Position numbers and translations under genes: made by a program. 15,262 nt of DNA, taken from positions 1 through 15,262 of the forward strand of contig JAFSYO010000183.1 of the NCBI GenBank assembly GCA_017449925.1. The letters are read 5' to 3'. The notes beneath the pieces are model-generated. The model was not told the DNA's origin, did no database searches, and saw only the letters and a program-made list of their open reading frames with translations. This document shows positions 7,829-14,301 of this stretch, piece by piece (within the stretch, counting starts at the first letter, position 1; every line of letters begins with the position of its first letter). This DNA is from Stomatobaculum sp. GTDB taxonomy: Bacteria > Bacillota_A > Clostridia > Lachnospirales > Lachnospiraceae.

Positions 7829-8541
7829 GTTTCCTCACCCGCTTTCGTTTTTTTCCCAGGCTTCTGGGAACTCTTCCCGGGCTGTGAAGCTTTCTTCTGG
7901 GGCTGCAGTACTTCCTTCCCGTGCTTGCATATATCATTCAGACAGCAGGCGCCGCAGTCCGGTCTTCTGGCGACGCACACCGCCCTGCCGTGGTCCACGA
8001 AGCGGTGGCAGAGGTCATTGCCCTCTTCCGGCGGAATGATCTTCCTCAGTTCTGTTTCCACCTTGCCCGGCTCTTTTATATTGTCCACCAGACCGATCAG
8101 GTTCGAAAGACGGATGCAGTGGGTGTCCGTGACGATGGCCGGCTTCCCGAATACATCTCCCAGCACCAGGTTCGCGCTTTTTCTTCCCACGCCTGGAAGC
8201 TTCAGAAGCTCCTCCATGGTATCCGGCACCTTTCCGCCGTAGTCCTCCTGGAGTATTTTCATGCACTTCGAGATGTCCCGTGCCTTGCTGGGCCCCAGGC
8301 CGCAGGGCCGTACGATCTCCTCGATCTCCTCCACGGGAGCCTCCGCCAGGGCGGCGATCCCGGGAAATTTGCTGTAAAGCACAGGAGTGATCATATCGAC
8401 CCGCTTGTCCGTGCACTGGGCGGCCAGCCTGACGCTGACCAGCAGCTGCCACGCCTTGTCATAGGCCAGGGTGCAGTGGGTGTCCGGGTATTCCTCTTTC
8501 AGGCGCCTGATCACCTCCAGCGCCAGTTTCTTTTTCGTCAT
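7825..8541 (-). CDS. nth: Endonuclease III (DNA glycosylase/AP lyase)
   Basis: A base-excision repair enzyme that removes oxidised pyrimidines and nicks the abasic site. It has 238 residues. The helix-hairpin-helix LPGVGRKSANLVLG contains the catalytic Lys121, and Asp139 lies in VTDTHCIRLSN. The [4Fe-4S] cluster ligands fit C-x6-C-x2-C-x5-C (Cys189, 196, 199, 205). About 30 residues beyond the cluster form a Lys/Gln/Pro/Ser-rich basic tail that the E. coli enzyme lacks and that may add nonspecific DNA affinity. The start is 7 bases after the pyrophosphatase stop, with AGGAA just upstream, and the stop overlaps the PAP2 gene, so all three are one operon. Confidence 0.95.
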   Translation of the reverse strand: MTKKKLALEVIRRLKEEYPDTHCTLAYDKAWQLLVSVRLAAQCTDKRVDMITPVLYSKFPGIAALAEAPVEEIEEIVRPCGLGPSKARDISKCMKILQEDYGGKVPDTMEELLKLPGVGRKSANLVLGDVFGKPAIVTDTHCIRLSNLIGLVDNIKEPGKVETELRKIIPPEEGNDLCHRFVDHGRAVCVARRPDCGACCLNDICKHGKEVLQPQKKASQPGKSSQKPGKKTKAGEET

Positions 8542-8548
8542 TTCCTGA

Positions 8549-10210
8549 TCAGACCTGCTGCATCGCCATGCGGAGCGGCGGGATCATCTGCTTCTTGCGG
8601 CTCACGACGCCGGGAAGTACGAAGAAGCCTTCCGGATCCGGATCCTTGTGGAACGCCTTCTTTGCGATCTCGACGGAGTCGCCGCCCTTGGTGAAGAGCT
8701 CCGTTGTCCCGGAGGGAGTGTCGGTCGCCATCCAGAACACCATCTCCACCTTGGACTGCTCCATGGCATCCTGCAGGAAGGGCTCCACCATGGCCTCGGC
8801 GGCCTTGCGGTTCTTCTCTGTCATAAAGGTGGACTGGCTGACGCCGAACTTCACGTCGCCGAAGGTAAAGATCTTGAAGTCTGCGAAGAACACATCCTCC
8901 GCGCTTCTTCCGGTGAGGTCCTCGCCGGCTTCGAACATCTTGTTGGCGTAGGCTTCGACCTCCACTTCCGCGATCTTCGCCAGGGCTTCCGCCGCGTTCA
9001 CGTCCCTGGCGGTGCAGGTGGGCGAACGGAAGCAGAGGGTGTCGGAAAGGATGGCGGAGAGCATCAGTCCTGCGATATTCTTCGGCGGGGTGAGGCCTTT
9101 CTCCTGCATCATGGTCCAGATGATCGTGTTGGTGCAGCCCACCGGCTCCATGCGGCAGTACGCCGGTCCGGCAGTCTCCACGTTTCCGATCCTGTGGTGG
9201 TCGATGACTTCAAGGATCTCTGCGTCTTCCATTCCGTCGTCCGTCTGTCCGAATTCGTTGTGGTCCACCAGGATCACCTTCTTCGGATGGACGTCCAGCA
9301 TGTTGCGGCGTGACACGACGCCGAGATATTTGCCCTCCAGATCCAGCACCGGGAAGTATCTGTGGCGCACGCTGGTCATGACCTTCTTCGCATCTTCAAC
9401 ATAGGTATTCATGCTGAACTGGAGAAGACCTTCTGATGTCATGATGTGCCGCACCGGGATCGCCATGCTGATCAGCCTTGCGGCCATGTAGGTGTCGTAG
9501 GGAGTTGAGAGGATGCTGCAGTCACACTCCTTGGCGCGGTTCAGGACCGTCTTTCCGGCGGTGCTGCCTGTGCAGATGATCACGCAGGACGCGCCGCACT
9601 CGATGGCACACATCTGGCTCTCGTAGCGGTTCGTCACGAGGACGATGTCGCCTTCGCCGACATATTCCTCGATCACTTCCGGGCTTGTCCCCACGAAGAT
9701 GCGGCCTGCTTCGATCACATTGTCAGGATCGCCCAGGATCAGTTCCGCTTCCATGGTCTCGATGACGTTCCGGTAGGTGGTCTTCGCCTCGGAAAGCACG
9801 GAATTGTTGCGCAGCTTCATGTTCGCGTCCATGATATCCGTGATAGAGACAAGGCCCTCCAGATTGTTGTCCTTGTCAGTGACGCAGAGGGATTCGATGT
9901 CCTGCTCCTGCATCAGGTGCCACGCGTCCCTGAGGCTCATCTCGCCTTCGATGCCGGGCTGCAGGCGGAAATCCAGATCCTTGACCTGGGGACTCACGCT
10001 GGTGCAGAGCCGGGGCGTAGGCATATTCCAGTAGTCCAGGACGAACTGGGACTCCCTGTTCACATTGCCGCAGCGGCGGGCTTCAAATGTATGTTCCTTG
10101 TCGGTCTGCTCCTTGTACCAGCAGTAGGAAATGGCAGAGCAGATCGAATCTGTATCGGGATTCTTGTGTCCGAAAATATTCACCTTATTTCTGGAAAAGT
10201 GGGTTGACAT
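8549..10210 (-). CDS. ppaC: Family II (DHH) inorganic pyrophosphatase with regulatory CBS-DRTGG-CBS insert
   Basis: Hydrolyses pyrophosphate to phosphate, pulling biosynthetic reactions forward. The 553-residue length fits the CBS-PPase form rather than the roughly 310-residue plain form. Order: N-terminal DHH part with FGHKNPDTDSICSAISY (His15, Asp19, Asp21); first CBS motif (about 68-130, ending LVSITDIMDANM); DRTGG-like domain (about 150-250); second CBS motif (about 253-305, GVVSRRNML); rest of the DHH domain with VDHNE (315-319), IDHHRIGN (336-343) and SAILSDTLCF (Asp390); and the DHHA2 domain with the SRKKQMIPP substrate loop (537-545). In this family the CBS pair binds adenine nucleotides to tune activity. 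The DRTGG name motif itself is not conserved here. AAGGAGA precedes the ATG. It lies 48 bases downstream of the thioesterase gene. Confidence 0.95.
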   Translation of the reverse strand: MSTHFSRNKVNIFGHKNPDTDSICSAISYCWYKEQTDKEHTFEARRCGNVNRESQFVLDYWNMPTPRLCTSVSPQVKDLDFRLQPGIEGEMSLRDAWHLMQEQDIESLCVTDKDNNLEGLVSITDIMDANMKLRNNSVLSEAKTTYRNVIETMEAELILGDPDNVIEAGRIFVGTSPEVIEEYVGEGDIVLVTNRYESQMCAIECGASCVIICTGSTAGKTVLNRAKECDCSILSTPYDTYMAARLISMAIPVRHIMTSEGLLQFSMNTYVEDAKKVMTSVRHRYFPVLDLEGKYLGVVSRRNMLDVHPKKVILVDHNEFGQTDDGMEDAEILEVIDHHRIGNVETAGPAYCRMEPVGCTNTIIWTMMQEKGLTPPKNIAGLMLSAILSDTLCFRSPTCTARDVNAAEALAKIAEVEVEAYANKMFEAGEDLTGRSAEDVFFADFKIFTFGDVKFGVSQSTFMTEKNRKAAEAMVEPFLQDAMEQSKVEMVFWMATDTPSGTTELFTKGGDSVEIAKKAFHKDPDPEGFFVLPGVVSRKKQMIPPLRMAMQQV

Positions 10211-10258
10211 GCGTGGTCTCCTTATAATCTGAATGGTATTGCCGGGTTATAATGGCTA

Positions 10259-10702
10259 TTATTCGACAACACGGACCCTTCCCTCCGCATTGAAGAAATC
10301 AAAGGTGGCGAGAAACAGAAGCTTTCCTTCATGATCGGTGATCCGCACCTCGATCACGGCGGTACCTCTGCCTCTCTTTAACAGCTCCGCCCGGGCGAAG
10401 ATCCTCTTCTCCTTCGTCGAGCGGATAAAATGACCGCTGGCAGACTGGGTGACGAAATGATGGCCGTTGGCCCGGAGCACCATGCCGGCCAGCACGTCCG
10501 CCAGGGAAAAATAGGTGCCGCCGTGCGGCATTCCGTACACATTGGTAACATCGTCCTCGACGTCCAGATAGCCCTCGCACCAGTCCTCTCCGATCGCGCT
10601 TACGAAGATGTGGTTGTGGACGGCATAAGGATTGTGGTTCAGGAGGTACTGGGCCCTCTCAAAAACAGCTGCGTCCTGAGGTTTATTATTTGTCGTATCC
10701 AT
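10259..10702 (-). CDS. Hotdog-fold acyl-CoA thioesterase, PaaI family
   Basis: A 147-residue cytoplasmic protein that probably hydrolyses an acyl- or aryl-CoA. The segment NVYGMPHGGTYFSLADVLAGM (residues 54-74) carries the PaaI HGG-x-x-x-x-x-x-D signature (His60, Gly61-62, Asp69), followed by the long central helix and strands. The open frame extends upstream to 10921, but the first 73 codons resemble no protein and run through a repeat-rich intergenic stretch, whereas MDTTNNKPQDAAVFERAQYL looks like a normal family N-terminus. I therefore start at 10702. No clear ribosome site precedes it. It is the first gene of the minus-strand housekeeping cluster. The substrate is unknown. Confidence 0.82.
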   Translation of the reverse strand: MDTTNNKPQDAAVFERAQYLLNHNPYAVHNHIFVSAIGEDWCEGYLDVEDDVTNVYGMPHGGTYFSLADVLAGMVLRANGHHFVTQSASGHFIRSTKEKRIFARAELLKRGRGTAVIEVRITDHEGKLLFLATFDFFNAEGRVRVVE

Positions 10703-10797
10703 GATTGTACTATTTGTCCATATAAGTATCCGGGAGTGCTGTATAGTTATGTATATTGTACCATGTTTCCGCCGGAATGTCTTTCGCCATATGCAGT

Positions 10798-10849
10798 ATT
10801 CCTGGATTCCTAAAGATGGTGGATTCCATGATTCCTCATTCCGCATTCC
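10798..10849. repeat. Cluster of six ATTCC (GGAAT) pentamers
   Basis: ATTCC starts at 10798, 10806, 10823, 10831, 10838 and 10845 on the plus strand, mostly 7-8 bases apart with one double gap. Six copies in 52 bases is far more than chance. The purpose is unknown. It could be a cluster of protein-binding sites in the divergent promoter region or simple-sequence drift. Confidence 0.6.
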
Positions 10850-10882
10850 TTCAATCTGTGATAAGATGACGTTGTCAGATAT

Positions 10883-10910
10883 TACATCTTTTGAACTGCA
10901 TTCAAATGTA
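10883..10910. promoter_or_regulatory. Candidate operator dyad upstream of the FHA-ABC operon
   Basis: TTTGAA-5-TTCAAA (10890-10906) is flanked by TACAT (10883-10887) and ATGTA (10906-10910), giving an interrupted dyad about 50 bases before the plus-strand ATG. It has the size of a dimeric repressor site or a small RNA hairpin. The symmetry is seen; the role is a guess. Confidence 0.3.
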
Positions 10911-10958
10911 TGGACCTGCATCCAGGCCTGAACAATATACCTGAAAGGGTAAGAATAA

Positions 10959-12512
10959 ATGAACGACGAAAAGACCGTATTTTACTCCGTTAATCAAGAT
11001 CCCGGAAACGCCCAGCTCTATATCTTCGACAGCTCCGGCAAGATCACAGTCCACCGTTTAAAAGACGGCGAGACCATGGGACGGGACTATGAAGGCTCCA
11101 CTGCCTCCATCCGTCTGAACTCCCCCATTGTTTCCCGAAAGCACGGGGAATTCCTGTTCCTGAACGGATCTTACTGGTACCGTGATACCGGCAGTCTGAA
11201 CGGCACCTACATAAACGGAAAACGTTACGGAAAGGACTCTCCCGGGGGAATCTCCGGCAAGGCGCTGAATGACGGCGACGTGATCCGGATCGATCAGCAG
11301 AACCAGGACTTCATGCACGAGGACGCCGTTCTTCTCATCTATTCCCTGGACCCGGAACCGGTGACCTGGAAAGAAGTGAAGCTGGATGAAAATGCGGGTG
11401 ATATCACCATCGGCCGCGATCCGGGCGACGGCAGCGGACTCCGTTTCAGGGACAGCCGCATCTCCCGCAGACACGCCTGCTTCCGCCGGGGCGTCAACGG
11501 CTGGTCCATCCTGGACCTGGGCAGCACCAACGGCGTTTACCTGAACAACGAACTGCTCACCGCCCCTGCGCCCTTGAAAAAACCGGACGTGATCTGGATC
11601 GCGGACACGCTCTTCTTGTTCCTGGGCGACAAGATTCTTTACAATGTACACCAGTCCGCCGGAGAAACGCTGAACATCCACATCGCGGAGCGCTCCGTGC
11701 AGAGTTTCTTCAGCAAGAAAGTCCTGCTGGCAGACATCGACCTCTCCGTACGTTCCGGAGAGATGGTGCTGCTGCTGGGCGGTTCCGGCGCCGGAAAGAC
11801 CACCTTCTTCAATGCCGTGATGGGTTACGAAAAGGCAGATGCTGTGATCCGCCACGGAGACCGGGACGTGTACAAGGATTACGCGGAAATGAAATATGAG
11901 ATCGGCTACGTTCCGCAGCAGGACCTGCTCCGCGGAGAGGACTCGGTCTACATGACCCTTGATAATGCCGCTCAGATGAAGATGCCCCGGAACACCACCA
12001 AGGACGCCCGCGAAAAACGCATCAACGAAGTCATTGAGCTTCTGGGCCTTGGGCCTGAAAAACAGAATCAGGTCAGCAAGCTGTCCGGCGGACAGCGGAA
12101 GCGCCTCAGCATCGCGGTGGAACTGGTGGCCGATCCCAGCCTTTTCTTCCTGGACGAGCCGGATTCCGGACTGGACGGCGTCATGTCCGTCTCTCTGATG
12201 CGGAACCTCCGGGTCATCGCGGACGAAGGAAAGATCGTCATGGTCATCACCCACTCCCCGGACCGCGCCGCCGACCTCTTCGACAAGATCATTGTCCTGG
12301 CAAAAAGCCAGGAGACCAACGTCGGCCGGCTTGCTTTCTTCGGATCCATCCCGGATGCGAAAAGCTTCTTCCAGGCAGACACCCTTGAAGGCATCGTAAA
12401 GCGCATCAACCGCCTGGACGAAGGCGGCGACGGCCGCGCCGATGAATTTATCCATAAGTACGAGATGCTCACTGCAAAAACGCAGCAGCAGCCCTCCGGA
12501 GGCAGGAAATAA
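10959..12512 (+). CDS. Tandem-FHA ABC transporter ATP-binding protein (ABC-2/ABCG-like exporter ATPase)
   Basis: A 517-residue cytoplasmic ATPase joined to two phosphothreonine-reading FHA domains. FHA1 (about 20-125) has MGRD (Arg42), SRKH (59-62) and GSLNGTYING (Asn81); FHA2 (about 135-225) has IGRDPGDG (Arg153), SRRH (169-172) and GSTNGVYL (Asn191). Both keep the Arg/Ser/Asn pocket that binds phosphopeptides. The ABC domain (about 240-470) has Walker A GGSGAGKT (274-281), a Q-loop near YVPQQD, signature LSGGQRKR (375-382), Walker B LFFLDEPDSGLD and H-loop His432. The signature and spacing are of the ABCG/white-like subfamily. The membrane partner is the next gene. The arrangement resembles mycobacterial Rv1747, in which FHA-FHA-ABC and permease are one chain and a Ser/Thr kinase regulates it. 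No kinase gene lies in this window. The cargo is unknown. Confidence 0.93.
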   Translation: MNDEKTVFYSVNQDPGNAQLYIFDSSGKITVHRLKDGETMGRDYEGSTASIRLNSPIVSRKHGEFLFLNGSYWYRDTGSLNGTYINGKRYGKDSPGGISGKALNDGDVIRIDQQNQDFMHEDAVLLIYSLDPEPVTWKEVKLDENAGDITIGRDPGDGSGLRFRDSRISRRHACFRRGVNGWSILDLGSTNGVYLNNELLTAPAPLKKPDVIWIADTLFLFLGDKILYNVHQSAGETLNIHIAERSVQSFFSKKVLLADIDLSVRSGEMVLLLGGSGAGKTTFFNAVMGYEKADAVIRHGDRDVYKDYAEMKYEIGYVPQQDLLRGEDSVYMTLDNAAQMKMPRNTTKDAREKRINEVIELLGLGPEKQNQVSKLSGGQRKRLSIAVELVADPSLFFLDEPDSGLDGVMSVSLMRNLRVIADEGKIVMVITHSPDRAADLFDKIIVLAKSQETNVGRLAFFGSIPDAKSFFQADTLEGIVKRINRLDEGGDGRADEFIHKYEMLTAKTQQQPSGGRK

Positions 12513-12585
12513 TCCGTATCTAAGAGCATTGGGCCGATAGGTTATTCTACTATTCGGGCTGGGTAAGAGAGGTTTTCTTATATTC

Positions 12586-12618
12586 AGACAGGGAAAGATA
12601 AGTAGACAGGGAAAAGAT
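12586..12618 (+). promoter_or_regulatory. Duplicated ribosome-binding segment before the permease gene
   Basis: AGACAGGGAAAGATA (12586-12600) is repeated as AGACAGGGAAAAGATA (12604-12619) with an 18-base period, the second copy running into the ATG at 12619. The second AGGGAAAAG is at proper ribosome-site spacing. The first copy is 18 bases further back and has no start codon of its own. It may be a standby or decoy site, or a neutral duplication. A bulged hairpin (CCGATAG with CTATTCGG, 12533-12557) lies upstream in the same 106-base gap. Confidence 0.45.
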
Positions 12619-13566
12619 ATGGCAGATAATAATACGAACGATGCTGTAAAAACCGGCGTCCTGAACAAAGGTATTTCGCGGTGGTCGCAGATCAAGATCT
12701 ACGTAGCAAAGCTGTTCCGCCTTTTCATTATGGAGAAGGGCTGGAAGGTGCTTATCTTCGCCGCCATCATTGCGCTTCTGGTCTCTTGCATGATCTGGGA
12801 CGCGATGTTCATGTACACAATGGAGACCTCCAGAGGAATCTTTGCCCTGGTCTCCGCCTGCACCTGGATCGGCATTTTCAATTCCATCCAGTCCATCTGT
12901 AAAGAGCGCGGGATCATCAAGCGTGAGCACCGCAGCGGCCTTCACATGAGCGCCTATATCATCGCGCACCTCATTTATGAAGCCGTGATCTGCTTCCTGC
13001 AGGCCATCATCCTGATGGGATGCAGCATGATCTTCATGAAATACCCGGCAGAGACCTCCTTCTTCGGCAACATCTGGCTCGAGTACTTTATCACCTGGTT
13101 CCTGATCATCTACGCGGCAGACGTGCTGGGAATCGCCATCTCTTCCATCGTGAAGACCCCCGCCACAGCCATGACAGTAATGCCCTTCGTGCTGATCTTC
13201 CAGCTGATGCTCTCCGGCTTCCTGTTCAACCCCGCCGGCCTCGGCAGCCTCTTCTCCCGCGCCACCGTCACCAACTGGGGAATGCGCGCCGGCCTGGTCT
13301 CCGCAGGCTACAACGAAATCGACAACACCGAGACCATCCGTCTCACGAACTCCCTTCACAAGATCGTGCTGGACAACGAACTTGACATCCAGCGCGACGT
13401 GATCGACGCCGCCGTCCGCGAGTACTACCACCCCACCCTGGACACAGGTTATGACCACACCTGGAAAAACCTGATCACCAACTGGACGGCCCTGCTCCTT
13501 CACACCCTCGTATACTCCGCCATCGCGATTATCTCGCTCGAATTTATCGACCGCGACCGACGATAG
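12619..13566 (+). CDS. ABC-2 type (ABCG-like) permease, partner of the FHA-ABC ATPase
   Basis: A 315-residue integral membrane protein with six predicted spans (about 42-62, 73-93, 112-139, 153-177, 185-206 and 289-309) and a large extracytoplasmic loop of about 80 residues before the last span, typical of ABC2_membrane proteins. The segment FNSIQSICKERGIIKREHRSGLHMSAYI after span 2 is the coupling-helix region of this family that docks on the ATPase. About 40 soluble residues precede the first span. It follows the ATPase gene by 106 bases in the same direction and is closed by a strong terminator, so the two form a complete exporter operon. The transported compound cannot be read from sequence. 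Confidence 0.88.
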   Translation: MADNNTNDAVKTGVLNKGISRWSQIKIYVAKLFRLFIMEKGWKVLIFAAIIALLVSCMIWDAMFMYTMETSRGIFALVSACTWIGIFNSIQSICKERGIIKREHRSGLHMSAYIIAHLIYEAVICFLQAIILMGCSMIFMKYPAETSFFGNIWLEYFITWFLIIYAADVLGIAISSIVKTPATAMTVMPFVLIFQLMLSGFLFNPAGLGSLFSRATVTNWGMRAGLVSAGYNEIDNTETIRLTNSLHKIVLDNELDIQRDVIDAAVREYYHPTLDTGYDHTWKNLITNWTALLLHTLVYSAIAIISLEFIDRDRR

Positions 13567-13592
13567 CGGCCTCCACAAAGAAATAAAAACCC

Positions 13593-13630
13593 AGAAAATC
13601 AGCTGCATTTCCTGCAGCTGATTTTCTTTA
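13593..13630 (+). terminator. Strong, probably bidirectional, rho-independent terminator after the permease gene
   Basis: A perfect 15-bp inverted repeat (13593-13607 with 13613-13627) with loop TTTCC is followed by TTA, and its own right arm ends in TTTTCTTT. On the left side an A-rich stretch (AAATAAAAA, 13580-13589) would act as the T-run for minus-strand transcripts. It lies 27 bases after the permease stop. Confidence 0.88.
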
Positions 13631-13799
13631 GCTTGTGGGGTCTAATGAACAAGACTATCGATGACGGCAGACGTATCAACCAGCTTTTTAGGTTCTAAAT
13701 AGCTTTCTTTGCCGTCCGCCCGCCGGACGGCGGCGGCCGGCGGCTATCGAGGATGCTTATCTTACTAACACAGCGGCCGCTCCGCAGCCGCTGTGTAGA
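13631..13799. other. Gene-free segment with three hairpins and an extremely GC-rich core
   Basis: Three inverted repeats occur in a row: GCTTTTTAG/CTAAATAGC with a 3-base loop and one mismatch (13683-13703); GCCGTCCG/CGGACGGC with a 5-base loop (13711-13731); and a 10-bp ACACAGCGGC/GCCGCTGTGT stem with a 9-base loop (13768-13796). Positions 13711-13744 are almost pure G+C between A+T-rich flanks. CTATCGA occurs on both sides (near 13655 and 13745). No tRNA, rRNA, known riboswitch core or coding frame was recognised. A structured small RNA is possible, as is a set of extragenic palindromes. Confidence 0.4.
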
Positions 13800-13955
13800 A
13801 TTGATGGTTGTTATTCCACATTTTTTGCCTCCCGAGGGCGTTTTCCGCCTAATTAATGGTTGTTATTCCACAGTTTTTACCTCCCGAGGGCGTTTTCAGC
13901 CAAATTGATGGTTGTTATTCCACATCTTCTACCTCCCGAGGGCGTTTTCAGCCAG
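13800..13955 (+). repeat. Three tandem copies of a 52-bp repeat
   Basis: Units start at 13800, 13852 and 13904, each exactly 52 bp. Shared parts are ATTRATGGTTGTTATTCCACA, a 9-base variable A/T-rich piece, CCTCCCGAGGGCGTTTT, and CAGCC or CCGCC. Most differences fall in the variable piece. This is not a CRISPR array: there are no unique spacers and the period is filled by the repeat itself. The last 16 bases of each unit equal the start of the 36-bp elements of the next array, and unit 3 runs directly into the first of these. Confidence 0.9.
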
Positions 13956-14235
13956 TTTCAGAAAATCCGTACCCCTTGAGAGCCGAAAAACCGCTGTTTT
14001 CTTCTCTTTTTCACTTAAATTTTAGCTTAGTTGGGCGTTTTTAGCGATTCTTCCGATTTCCGTACCCCTGTTTTTTTCAAAAAAAGGGTACGGATTTTTC
14101 AATTTTTCGAAATAACGCCCAACTGAAGCTTCCGGCATGCGAAAATCCCCTGAAATCGCTTGAAAACGCTGCCCAAAAGGGTACGTAATTTCCAAAACAG
14201 CCAAAAAACGCCCGCTGCCTGTTCTCATAACAACC
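13910..14235. repeat. Dyad-symmetric array of four 36-bp elements (GGGCGTTTT...CCGTACCC)
   Basis: Four segments of exactly 36 bp begin GGGCGTT and end CGTACCC[CT]: 13940-13975 and 14033-14068 on the plus strand, 14085-14120 and 14178-14213 on the minus strand. Both pairs are symmetric about the same point, between 14076 and 14077, and same-strand neighbours are 93 bp apart. The outer flanks GGTTGTTAT (13910-13918, and inverted at 14227-14235) continue the symmetry apart from an 8-base length difference. The 57-bp linkers have equal length but have largely diverged. Read in frame, each element gives a GR[FY]...YP peptide. I recognise no known mobile element, and there is no transposase nearby. 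It may be a MITE- or REPIN-like extragenic element or the remnant of an inverted duplication. Confidence 0.75.
14059..14108 (+). terminator. Central hairpin of the palindromic array, terminator-like on the plus strand
   Basis: TCCGTACCC (14059-14067) pairs with GGGTACGGA (14086-14094), with TTTTTTT/AAAAAAA able to extend the stem, and is followed by TTTTTCAATTTTT. This has the form of a rho-independent terminator for plus-strand transcripts. On the minus strand no T-run follows. It could be a by-product of the array's symmetry. Confidence 0.4.
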
Positions 14236-14301
14236 AAGAACCTTTCATACAAGCAAAAATGGTCTTCCATATAATTCTGACTTGAATCAATTTACTATTA
14301 A

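Larger units (their letters stand above)
10703..10958. promoter_or_regulatory. Divergent intergenic region between thioesterase and FHA-ABC genes
   Basis: This 256-base A+T-rich spacer should hold promoters for both directions. I could not find a convincing -35/-10 pair on either strand; several partial -10 boxes exist, such as TACAAT on the minus strand near 10703-10708. It contains the ATTCC repeat cluster and a dyad, described separately. A weak AAAGGG lies about 10 bases before the plus-strand ATG at 10959. Confidence 0.4.

Noticed and set aside
10703..10921. N-terminal extension of the thioesterase reading frame
   Set aside because: The 73 extra codons have no family resemblance and cross the ATTCC repeats; the start at 10702 gives a normal PaaI-length protein.
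11058..13608. Long minus-strand frames opposite the FHA-ABC and permease genes
   Set aside because: They are shadows of genes with clear Walker, FHA and membrane signatures on the plus strand.
14029..14124. Integron attC site, because GTTGGGC and GCCCAAC match core-site patterns
   Set aside because: The cores are in the wrong relative orientation (GTTRRRY first, RYYYAAC last) and no integrase or cassette is near.
13800..14235. CRISPR array, because of the tandem repeats and 36-bp elements
   Set aside because: There are no unique spacers of regular length, the elements occur in both orientations with conserved ends only, and no cas gene is present.
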